Assembly: GCA_046565505.1 (NCBI GenBank)
Contig: JBKHYJ010000127.1
Coordinates: forward strand, 1-31,473
Source: JBKHYJ01 sp046565505
GTDB taxonomy: Bacteria; Acidobacteriota; Blastocatellia; UBA7656
DNA length: 31,473 bases
Direction: 5' to 3'
Shown piece after piece: positions 15,655-22,677 of the stretch (positions are counted from its first letter, which is position 1; each line of letters begins with the position of its first letter). Below the pieces are notes generated by a model. That model was not told the DNA's origin. It saw only the letters and a list, made by a program, of their open reading frames with translations, and ran no database searches. A program made the translations under genes and the position numbers.

Positions 15655-17676
15655 CTAGTCGAACATGACGTCAATGAATTGATTGCTGCTCAAAGGCACT
15701 CGCATAGCCTCTTTGGTGATCTTGTACCACCTTGCCTTCCTCAGAAAGGCGTTGCGAGTGTCGTTTCCCCACTTGCCATCCGCTGACTCTCCCAGGTCCA
15801 ACACCTGCTGAAAGCTTTTGACATCATCCGAACCCTGGGGAGTGACTTCGATGCTTAATCCGAATACTGTTCTGAAAAAATCTACCTCCTTTATCTTATC
15901 CACGACATGAAGATCACTCACGCTCTGACCGCTGATGAGGTACTCGACCTTCACGCCCGTGTTGCCGAATTGAAGGACTACTCTTTTCGACGCAGACTGC
16001 TGTTGACTTTCTGAGAACAGAATACGGCGTGCATTCATATTGGTGTCTTCTCGACTGTTAGAATCAGACCAGGATTCGCCCCCGGCTGCCGGCGGCGTGG
16101 CGCGTGCTTCTTTCTCGTTTCTGTAGCTGACTATGTAATACGTAGTAAAAGCTGTGACCGCCGCTACGATAAGTCCGAATGCAACCGGGAGCTTTAAATC
16201 TAGAAGATGACCCGAGACCCTGTTGATTCGGTCTTGAAGGTTCCTGCCGATGTAACGCCCGGCCCTCGCCGCTAGGAGAGCCTCTAACGGGTCTGCCGGG
16301 TGGAAGACGTTTGCATTCCAGAGCCGAAGCCATGCGAGAACGATTAGAGCTATCAGGCAAGCCTGGTCGGGGCTGATGAAGCCTTTGTCGTTACCGAACG
16401 CCGACCAGGCGAGAGATACTATGGCCGCGCCGAATACCCCCGATAGCAAAGCCCTGAGCAGCGATACCGGCTTTCTGTAAGACCTGATCGCGGGAGGCGG
16501 GGCGACGTCTTCCCGCTCGCACTTTAGCGAGAACTTTATGGGGCCTGCGAGTGACCTTTTGCCGTAATCACCCCAGTAGAAGAGGCCCGCTTCCATAGTC
16601 CGCGGATCGACGACGAACGCGAACTGAAACGGCTGGCGGAAAATCGTGTGCGCGTCGATGTCATAAGGCGAAAAGAAGATGCCTTGAGTCGGGTGCGTGT
16701 GATACCAGCCGAGCTGCACCTTATTCTGCTGCTCGTACTTCACGTCAAGCTCGCGAAGTACATTGACCCATGCCTCTTCGTCGAGCCGAATGTGCGCGCT
16801 TGAGCTGTCAGCCGATTCTATAGGCAGTATGTCGGTGACAAGAGTTTTGTACTCTTTGAGCGAAGATTGCCCCGGCCTCTGCTCATACCTGTGGCCTATG
16901 AGGACACCGCCTACCTCCCGGCCATGATGGTTGCTCTTGCTGCACTCATCAATCAGCGTGTGGCAAATGTAATAAGGGACCGTCACCTCTACGTTTGCCG
17001 TAGCAGGCAGCGTGTAGCAAATGCTTGGGGCGCTGCGCGAGCCTTCAAGAAAGCCTTGAACGCCTTCGCTCGTCGGCGCGGGCAAAGCCTTCGGCGCTTC
17101 CTGCTTGCCGGGCGGGTTCATCACCTTGATCGGGTTTCTTGCTTTCTTCGCGACTGTCGCCCGCCCTTTGTGCGCGGCCTCAGCGGCATTCAGGAGCTTG
17201 ACGCGGGCACTCGGGCCATAGATCCTGATGGGCGCTCCGCGATCAAGGCCCCTTCCACGACCGGCGTCGCGATCAACTGTTTGCGCCTGCCGCGTGTCCA
17301 GACACCCGTGCTCGTAAACAAACTTCGCGGTTTGTATTATGGACGCGCTCAGGCTGCGGGCCGACTTTATCAGCACCGCGCTGCGGCTTGCGCGGCTACG
17401 ACAATCCAGGCACGGCTGCGGAAGGTGTTGAAACTCGAAAAGAGTCTTATACGCCAATGCGGTTGAACGCTCTCCGGTTATCACGGCAGTGCTGTCGACA
17501 CGGGCCAAGACATGAATAGTTATGCTGAGCGCCTGCTTGTTCGGGAACTCAACGGCGACATTCACCTCGATGCGCCCCGCCGCGATGGCGTTCCAAGCCA
17601 GTTGCGCAGCACGATCAATGCTCGTGATTACTCCGGGCGTTGAGAACCAGTCTGATTTTGAGTTGTATTCACTCAT
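15655..17676 (-). CDS. Membrane-anchored JAMM (JAB/MPN+) metalloprotease 1
   Basis: The 673-residue protein begins four bases inside the end of the E2 gene (ATGA overlap), so the two are translationally coupled. An N-terminal α/β region of about 125 residues (with a PCLDC pair at 88-92) is unassigned and followed by a basic linker. The JAB/MPN domain (225-385) has Glu254 in REVGGVLIGH and GWYHTHPTQGIFFSPYDID, giving His326, His328, Ser336 and Asp339, a full catalytic JAMM set. Three hydrophobic helices follow (404-426, 437-453, 495-517), then a soluble C-terminal domain of about 150 residues of unknown type. Coupling to E2 argues that it is the protease that matures UBL or reverses its conjugation. 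Topology is uncertain. Confidence 0.92.
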   Translation of the reverse strand: MSEYNSKSDWFSTPGVITSIDRAAQLAWNAIAAGRIEVNVAVEFPNKQALSITIHVLARVDSTAVITGERSTALAYKTLFEFQHLPQPCLDCRSRASRSAVLIKSARSLSASIIQTAKFVYEHGCLDTRQAQTVDRDAGRGRGLDRGAPIRIYGPSARVKLLNAAEAAHKGRATVAKKARNPIKVMNPPGKQEAPKALPAPTSEGVQGFLEGSRSAPSICYTLPATANVEVTVPYYICHTLIDECSKSNHHGREVGGVLIGHRYEQRPGQSSLKEYKTLVTDILPIESADSSSAHIRLDEEAWVNVLRELDVKYEQQNKVQLGWYHTHPTQGIFFSPYDIDAHTIFRQPFQFAFVVDPRTMEAGLFYWGDYGKRSLAGPIKFSLKCEREDVAPPPAIRSYRKPVSLLRALLSGVFGAAIVSLAWSAFGNDKGFISPDQACLIALIVLAWLRLWNANVFHPADPLEALLAARAGRYIGRNLQDRINRVSGHLLDLKLPVAFGLIVAAVTAFTTYYIVSYRNEKEARATPPAAGGESWSDSNSREDTNMNARRILFSESQQQSASKRVVLQFGNTGVKVEYLISGQSVSDLHVVDKIKEVDFFRTVFGLSIEVTPQGSDDVKSFQQVLDLGESADGKWGNDTRNAFLRKARWYKITKEAMRVPLSSNQFIDVMFD

Positions 17677-18665
17677 TCTTTCTTCGTGATCGTGATTCGG
17701 CCGACGTTAGTGCGGGCCGTGTCGGACAAGTCTCTCGGCTTGGAGCCGACTACCCTGATGAGGCGGGATCCCGGGCTCGGCTCAGCCCTCTCTCCTCGCG
17801 TCACAACGCGGACGCGGCCCATAGGCGGGGGCGGCGCGGCCCTTAAAGTGACTACGCTCGGATCCGTTGCCCGCGTGAAGGGCCTGTTATCAATTGATAC
17901 CTTCCCCTTCTTTACGAGGCCGCGCCGCTCGGCGTAATCCCTGACCCAGGTCGCCACTGCTTGATCCAGCGGATAAGGGCGGGTGTTTTCGGCGTGGTAG
18001 TTTTTGTACTGAACCATTTCAAACATCAGGCGGCAAAGGTCGTCGAGCCCCATCCCGCCGAGCCATTCGGACTCGTTGATGCAAACGCCCTTGTGGCCGT
18101 TATGCTGTATGTTCGGGTGCCAGATGGCCGTGATCCATCGCAACTTGGGTGGCTCGGACGGGAAATCGTCGTCACAAAGGATCTCCACTTGATGCCTGTC
18201 GGCGTAGATTGGGGCCTGCGTAGACGGCTCTATCCCGATTATGCCGCGACATAGAAAAGTCACGCGGTAATGCTCAGGCTCACTTCCATCCATGACATTC
18301 AACGGCTCGACGCGAACGTTGTCGCTCTCGGCGTTAAGCGTTTCCAGGCGCATTCTCTCGGCCCTGAGACGAGCCTGGCGCGGATCGGCTGGCGCTCTGG
18401 TCGCGCTCGCCGTGGCCACGCGCACGAGGAAGAGCTTGCGCATCGGCCCGAGGCCATCAGCCTGATTGCGCTCGCGATGATCGTCCTGCCGCAATTCCGT
18501 AGAGTGAAGCCGCCATTCGCTTGGCGGGGATGCGCCGAGGCCCATTTGCCGTATGAGCCAGCCGGGGGCCTTAACAGGTTGATCTCCGCAGATGTTATCA
18601 GGAAGATCCGCCAGGGCCCGGCTCCCGTCCGGGGCAAGAACAACATATCTGGTAAGTTCAGCCAT
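17673..18665 (-). CDS. E2-like ubiquitin-conjugating enzyme with N-terminal β-grasp-like domain
   Basis: Start chosen at ATG 18665, with AAGGGG seven bases upstream inside the end of the UBL gene; a TTG at 18683 would overlap the UBL stop. The 330-residue protein has three parts. Residues 4-85 look like a ubiquitin-like fold (TRYVVLAPDGSRALADLP, LIRQMGLG, SEWRLHSTELR, KLFLVRV). Residues 100-250 are a UBC domain with the HPN motif (His183-Pro-Asn185) and the catalytic Cys195 in HKGVCINE, followed by the helix with DLCRLMFEMVQ. The tail (255-330) is basic and Pro/Arg-rich. E2 enzymes take the ubiquitin-like protein from E1 as a thioester and pass it to lysine. All core residues are present. Confidence 0.93.
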   Translation of the reverse strand: MAELTRYVVLAPDGSRALADLPDNICGDQPVKAPGWLIRQMGLGASPPSEWRLHSTELRQDDHRERNQADGLGPMRKLFLVRVATASATRAPADPRQARLRAERMRLETLNAESDNVRVEPLNVMDGSEPEHYRVTFLCRGIIGIEPSTQAPIYADRHQVEILCDDDFPSEPPKLRWITAIWHPNIQHNGHKGVCINESEWLGGMGLDDLCRLMFEMVQYKNYHAENTRPYPLDQAVATWVRDYAERRGLVKKGKVSIDNRPFTRATDPSVVTLRAAPPPPMGRVRVVTRGERAEPSPGSRLIRVVGSKPRDLSDTARTNVGRITITKKE

Positions 18666-18679
18666 AGGAGATCCCCTTC

Positions 18680-18955
18680 TCAATTGCTTCCGGCCACGGT
18701 CGCGCGCAACAGTATGAGCGTGTGACTATCTCTCACGCCGTTCTCTTCGAGGGTCTTGTCGCCTTCAAGAGTCTTGCTGATATTCTTGTCGTCGATCCGC
18801 CATACGATTGGGTTATAGTCGGCGTCCCTTACAGGCAATCCGAGCGCGGCGATCAGGTCTTTGATAAAATCTTCGGCTTTGATGTCAGGCGGGCTTTCAA
18901 TATCATGCTCATCCCCGCCGATAGTTATCACTTTGAGTTTCATTTCCGGTGTCAT
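18680..18955 (-). CDS. Ubiquitin-like protein (UBL), precursor with AG-SN end
   Basis: The 91-residue protein is a single β-grasp domain. Strand LKVITIGGDEHDIES, helix AEDFIKDLIAALGL, strand PIVWRIDD and the terminal block KTLEENGVRDSHTLILLR match ubiquitin order. The last block aligns without gaps to ubiquitin RTLSDYNIQKESTLHLVLR..., so Gly89 falls on ubiquitin Gly76 and Ala88 on Gly75. The protein therefore ends VAG plus two extra residues (SN) and lacks a diglycine. Trimming of SN by a JAMM protease would expose the glycine for E1 activation. AGGAG lies seven bases before the ATG. Its gene sits directly before E2 and JAMM genes. It is the presumed modifier of the system. Confidence 0.9.
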   Translation of the reverse strand: MTPEMKLKVITIGGDEHDIESPPDIKAEDFIKDLIAALGLPVRDADYNPIVWRIDDKNISKTLEGDKTLEENGVRDSHTLILLRATVAGSN

Positions 18956-19058
18956 TTAACTGCTCCTTTCTAGGATTGATTCTCTATCAGCACGTACGTC
19001 GTCGAGGCGCGCTATGCGCGCGCATGCTTTGTGCGTATGCCTGGCAAACCGCCTCTCA

Positions 19059-19559
19059 CTACCTCAGAGGGCCTCCACAAACAGGGCACTGGCATTTCAT
19101 CAACTCTACGCAGTCCCTATGAACAAGGTGGGTGGCTTCGAGTTCGCAAACCGCACAGTCTGCGTCAGGCCCCAGGGGATACGTGCAGGCAGGGCACTTT
19201 TTTCCTGACAGCGTGACGTTTATTCTCGCGGTCCTCGCGCCGTTTCTACTCCTGCCGGGCCGCCTGCGAGGGACGGTGGCCGCGCCCCCGGCGGCGGATC
19301 CGGAGGGGTGCGCTTCGCCGCTCGGGCGACCGATTCTAATCACCCTTCTAGGCGTCGAATGAGGCGCGGAAGAATGCGATTCGGCGCTCACCCGGGTGAT
19401 CGTTCGCGGCCCCTTTATGTGAATAATGCCTGCCCTTGGCCTCGTGAACAGCCCCCCCACCCAGCGACCGATTCGCGAAGCCACGACGCGTATCCTCGAA
19501 ATGAAATCCCCGCTCAGATTGCGCCTGCTTTTTATGATCTTGATCTTAGAATCAGTCAT
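19059..19559 (-). CDS. RING-like zinc protein, candidate E3
   Basis: The 166-residue protein has a basic N-terminus (KIKIIKSRRNL, then RIGRWVGGLF), a long Ser/Gly/Arg/Pro-rich middle that is probably disordered, and a compact zinc domain at 120-164: CPAC (122-125), CAVC (135-138), His147-x2-Cys150, and CQCPVC (156-161). The spacing resembles prokaryotic RING-type treble-clef domains (CPxC...CxxC...HxDC...C). It lies between E1 and UBL genes, so an E3-like role, bringing charged E2 to targets, is the natural reading, though no E3 assay can be inferred from sequence. No clear Shine-Dalgarno sequence precedes the ATG. The high Gly/Arg content of the middle is unusual for the cluster. Confidence 0.8.
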   Translation of the reverse strand: MTDSKIKIIKSRRNLSGDFISRIRVVASRIGRWVGGLFTRPRAGIIHIKGPRTITRVSAESHSSAPHSTPRRVIRIGRPSGEAHPSGSAAGGAATVPRRRPGRSRNGARTARINVTLSGKKCPACTYPLGPDADCAVCELEATHLVHRDCVELMKCQCPVCGGPLR

Positions 19560-19638
19560 GGAAAACTAATAATGAGATAAGTGTCGGCGTCCCGGGCGTG
19601 GTTAATTTCGCGCAGGGGCGCAGGGCCGATTCATGCCC

Positions 19639-20916
19639 CTACAACAGGCCGAACAGGTCGGTTTCTAAATCGCCCGTGATCTCATACCAAGCTTTGCTTG
19701 ATCCGCTTTTGACTTCAAGTACTTCAAGCGGAGGGATGCGCAATTTTTTCAGCGGCCAATCGGCATAAGGGTCGTCGGCCCGAATCGTGTTTATCTTCAC
19801 AGGGTCTCGAACCTCTCCGCACTTGAAGCAAATCGCCCTCTCCATGCTGAGCAGGTGGAGCAACTCTACCTCCTCTTCGGTGGCATCGCATTTTGCGCAG
19901 GTCAAACCGATCACTACATCCCGGCCCAAGGCCAAATGTCCCTCGCGCCCCGTGTCTTCGTTGAATCGATTTAGAATGTCGCGCGGCGTAACTATCGCTC
20001 TTGTCCACTGCGGGACCTCATTGATAGCGCCGAAGCGAAAATGGCCCTCGCAATCTTCTTTGCGCTCGACCTGCGTGGTATAGATGTCATTCATTAAGCA
20101 ATTGACCACGAGGCGCTTCCCGGCCAGGGAGCCTTTCAACTGACCGTGAAGCGTTTTTAAGCCTTCTTGAACCTGAAGCGCCGCGATGATGGATCCCATG
20201 GTCGAAATCGTCGGGACTTTTCCGAGGTTAATATTTTTAACCGCTATGCCCTTGCAAGGAATTGATTGCCGCATCAACTCCTTATCTATTCTGGTCAGGG
20301 TACATTCATAGCAAGGCCCTTCGTCGGGGAGATACAACACCGCGTCGCCGAGCAGGTTCTCCATCGAGCCGTCAACCCAGGCGCGCCCTACCTTCTGGCA
20401 CATGCGGTTGATCGCCTTGCGCGCGAGGCGATTATCGAGGCAGGAGAAAATCATGTCGACGCGGCGGATCAATCCAAGCCCTATTGTTTCTTCCAAGTCG
20501 CCGCTAACAGGTAACACGGTCACGTCGGGGTTTAGCTCAACCAGTCGCTCGGAAAGCACTTCGGATTTAAGGCGTCCATGATCGCTCTCTCTGAAAAAAA
20601 CCGAGCGGGTAAGATTGGCTACTTCTACTCTGTCGCGGTCCGCGATTACTATAAGGCGGATCCCCATCATGGCCAGGTTCTTCGCCACCTCGTTGCCCAG
20701 CGCGCCCGCGCCGACTACCAGCGCGCTTGAATTGCGCAAAAGGTCGAGACTCCAGACAGAACTCAGCGCAATCGCGTGATAGCGGTCGCGCGTCGGATCT
20801 TTTATCTTTGTAGCCTCCACGGGTTGCAGTTCCTTCCTACAAGATTCACCCTTTAGTGTTTGCACGGGCTGCTGCCAAGGCCGCCATGCGTCTTTCAGGC
20901 TAAACTCCCTTTTCAT
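19639..20916 (-). CDS. E1-like ThiF/MoeB-family activating enzyme with zinc ribbon
   Basis: The 425-residue protein has an E1-type Rossmann domain: ALVVGAGALGNEVAKNLAMMG (ATP site, GAGALG 69-74), DRDRVEVANLTRSVFF with the conserved Asn/Arg, Lys117, and FSCLDNRLAR. PCYECTLT (201-208) and IPCKGIAVKN with Cys221 occupy the crossover region where E1 enzymes carry their catalytic Cys; Cys221 is my best candidate. The C-terminal part has a zinc ribbon (Cys340, Cys343, Cys363, Cys366) and a tail ending DLETDLFGLL that may bind E2 or UBL. E1 enzymes adenylate the C-terminal Gly of ubiquitin-like proteins. It is longer than ThiF or MoeB (about 250 residues), as expected for an adapted conjugation E1. 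No strong Shine-Dalgarno sequence is visible. Confidence 0.92.
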   Translation of the reverse strand: MKREFSLKDAWRPWQQPVQTLKGESCRKELQPVEATKIKDPTRDRYHAIALSSVWSLDLLRNSSALVVGAGALGNEVAKNLAMMGIRLIVIADRDRVEVANLTRSVFFRESDHGRLKSEVLSERLVELNPDVTVLPVSGDLEETIGLGLIRRVDMIFSCLDNRLARKAINRMCQKVGRAWVDGSMENLLGDAVLYLPDEGPCYECTLTRIDKELMRQSIPCKGIAVKNINLGKVPTISTMGSIIAALQVQEGLKTLHGQLKGSLAGKRLVVNCLMNDIYTTQVERKEDCEGHFRFGAINEVPQWTRAIVTPRDILNRFNEDTGREGHLALGRDVVIGLTCAKCDATEEEVELLHLLSMERAICFKCGEVRDPVKINTIRADDPYADWPLKKLRIPPLEVLEVKSGSSKAWYEITGDLETDLFGLL

Positions 20917-20979
20917 GCTTTAGTGGTTGAAAAGTCAGAAAATTTCATGGCGCGCAGAAATTTTTTATTTGAGCTTCGA

Positions 20980-21001
20980 CCGGGTAGGAGCAGCCTACCG
21001 G
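20980..21001. repeat. Hairpin in the gap before the E1 gene
   Basis: GGTAGG (20983-20988) pairs with CCTACC (20994-20999) around a 5-base loop, extended by CC/GG outside a one-base bulge. It lies in the 160-base gap between the anti-σ-like gene and E1. There is no T-run directly after it on the minus strand, so it may tune rather than stop read-through into the conjugation genes. Confidence 0.4.
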
Positions 21002-21076
21002 AATTTCCGTCAGGCGAGTGTGCAGGAGGGATTAATCAACGAATGGCAAGCAGCGCACGGAAAGGAGAGTTGGGGG

Positions 21077-21988
21077 TCAATTCTTAACTGCCTCGAATGT
21101 AAAAAGACCGACCTCCTCGTCATCGGCCTCGCTCTTGATCGTCAGCATGTAGAACCGCCTGTTCAGGGCGCTTGCGGGCACGGGTATTTCTATTACGCCG
21201 GCAGAGCCTTCGCGGCGCGCGGTTAAAGAATTTAGTCTTAGCATCTCCGTGTCATCGCCGGTGAGCACGGCCTGGTATAGCTTATCGTCGGCCGAGTTGA
21301 GCGGCGCTTGAAGCACCACCACCGTTGACCCTGAAGGTATTCGCAAAACCTGTGTCTGCTGTTCGCCCCTCACGCGGACGGGCATCAGCCGCGATGTAAT
21401 AACGGTTGCCAGCCCGCCCGACTGCCCCGATTGTAGCCTCGCCATTTCTTGATCGAGTTGTGCGCGCTGGCGGTCGATCTCGTCTTGCTGCCTCAATATC
21501 GCCTCCCTGGCCTTCTCAACTTGCTGAGACCGTGCGTTGAGGCGGTAGGCCCCATACAGTTCCGCCAGCAGCGTAATTACGACCAGCGCCGAAGCGACAG
21601 CCAGCCCCCACATGAAATGCCTGAAGCGTTGCCGCAAATATTGAAGAAATGATGCGCGCTGCGGGGAGGCCGGGTGAGGAGAAACGGGCGCGGGCGCTCC
21701 GGCCTCCGGGCGTAGATTTTTTTGAATGCTACTGAGCAGTGATTGGGTGAACTCTATTTCTGCGCGCCTCTCGGGGGAAGTTAGATAGTTCTTTTCAAAC
21801 AGCGCCCTTCGCGTTGCCGAAAGTCGGCCCTCAACATAATCATGGATCAACTCTTCTTCAACAATGAGCATCTCTTCAAATGCGTCATCGTCTGCCAGGT
21901 AAGCGTCCTCGACCTGCTTACGCTCCTGGGCGGACAATTGCCCCAGCAGGTACTCGATAATTTGCTCCCTGTTAATTTGAAGTCCCAA
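21077..21988 (-). CDS. Membrane anti-σ-factor-like protein
   Basis: Starts at TTG 21988 with GGAGGAG about 11 bases upstream. The 303-residue protein begins with the helical domain typical of acidobacterial and cyanobacterial anti-σ-like proteins lacking the zinc HxxxCxxC motif: IIEYLLGQLSAQERKQVEDA, LIVEEELIHDYVEGRLSA, TSPERRAEIEFT. A transmembrane helix lies at 124-146, followed by a coiled coil (about 151-187) and an extracytoplasmic β-rich domain. It is encoded directly downstream of the ECF-like σ gene, the usual arrangement in which the membrane protein holds σ until a signal. The outer domain may sense envelope state. Partner assignment is by context. Confidence 0.82.
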   Translation of the reverse strand: MGLQINREQIIEYLLGQLSAQERKQVEDAYLADDDAFEEMLIVEEELIHDYVEGRLSATRRALFEKNYLTSPERRAEIEFTQSLLSSIQKNLRPEAGAPAPVSPHPASPQRASFLQYLRQRFRHFMWGLAVASALVVITLLAELYGAYRLNARSQQVEKAREAILRQQDEIDRQRAQLDQEMARLQSGQSGGLATVITSRLMPVRVRGEQQTQVLRIPSGSTVVVLQAPLNSADDKLYQAVLTGDDTEMLRLNSLTARREGSAGVIEIPVPASALNRRFYMLTIKSEADDEEVGLFTFEAVKN

Positions 21989-22049
21989 GGGCTTTAGCTC
22001 TCCTCCTAATCATCTGTGTGAAGGAAGTGATTTTATTTCATTCCCCTGA

Positions 22050-22595
22050 TTATCGCCCAAGACATTCATTAAGGCACTGTCTTAGCTTTTGCCTTATTCT
22101 GTGCGCGCGGATTCTCATCGCGTTTAATGGTATTTCCATCTGCTCAGCCAAACGCTCCCTTTCCTCTCTTTTAATGCCGGGACGGTAGTAGCTCGTAATC
22201 AAAGAGAAATGATCGTAAGGCAGCGCCCGCAGGCATTGCTCCATGCACAGGCGGCGGGCTTCTTTTTCTTCGACTTCGGGCAGATAAGTTTGGGACAAAG
22301 CAAGCTGCTCCGTCGCTTTATTCTCTCTGTCTCTCTCCTTGAAGTATTCCAAAATCAGCAGGCGCGCCACCCCATTTATATACTGCGGCAGGTCGCGAAT
22401 TATTTCACCTTCTTCGAGCTTCCTCGCCACGACGTTGATTGCATTGTCCGCGTAGTCCTGGGGGCTATGGCAGCCTTGCCACTGGAAGAACTTAATTAAT
22501 TTGAGTCGAATCCGCTCGTACTTTGTCCCCGCTTGGTCCCGGTCCGGGTCGAGGTATGCGAGGAGGAGGTCGAGGGCTGATTTTGTTAGGGCCAT
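22050..22595 (-). CDS. ECF-like σ70-family factor
   Basis: The 181-residue protein has the two-domain size of ECF σ factors. The region-2-like part (about 40-95) includes DYADNAINVVARKLEEG and LPQYINGVARLLILEYFKER. The region-4-like helix-turn-helix is at 130-178 (KREERERLAEQMEIPLNAMR, IRAHRIRQKLRQCL). Conservation in region 2 is moderate, so it belongs to a divergent group common in Acidobacteriota. It precedes the anti-σ-like gene and follows the TPR-CHAT gene, and probably regulates this cluster or a wider regulon. No clear Shine-Dalgarno sequence is seen before the ATG. Confidence 0.82.
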   Translation of the reverse strand: MALTKSALDLLLAYLDPDRDQAGTKYERIRLKLIKFFQWQGCHSPQDYADNAINVVARKLEEGEIIRDLPQYINGVARLLILEYFKERDRENKATEQLALSQTYLPEVEEKEARRLCMEQCLRALPYDHFSLITSYYRPGIKREERERLAEQMEIPLNAMRIRAHRIRQKLRQCLNECLGR

Positions 22596-22654
22596 TTACT
22601 GGATCGCTCGCTTTATTATTTTTAGGTTGAGACAATCACGCCGCCGACTCGCCG

Positions 22655-22675
22655 CTGAAGCGTAATTAGCTTCAG
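22655..22675 (-). repeat. Hairpin just after the TPR-CHAT stop codon
   Basis: CTGAAGC (22655-22661) and GCTTCAG (22669-22675) form a 7-bp perfect inverted repeat with a 7-base loop, three bases after the TAG of the TPR-CHAT gene. There is no T-run after it on the minus strand, so it is a weak or partial terminator at best, perhaps separating the long first gene from the σ/conjugation block. Confidence 0.4.
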
Positions 22676-22677
22676 TT

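Noticed and set aside
18995..19040. GCGCGC-TAT-GCGCGC short inverted repeat between UBL and RING genes
   Set aside because: A GC-alternating run in GC-rich DNA with only 6 bp per arm; no T-run and no context to give it a role.
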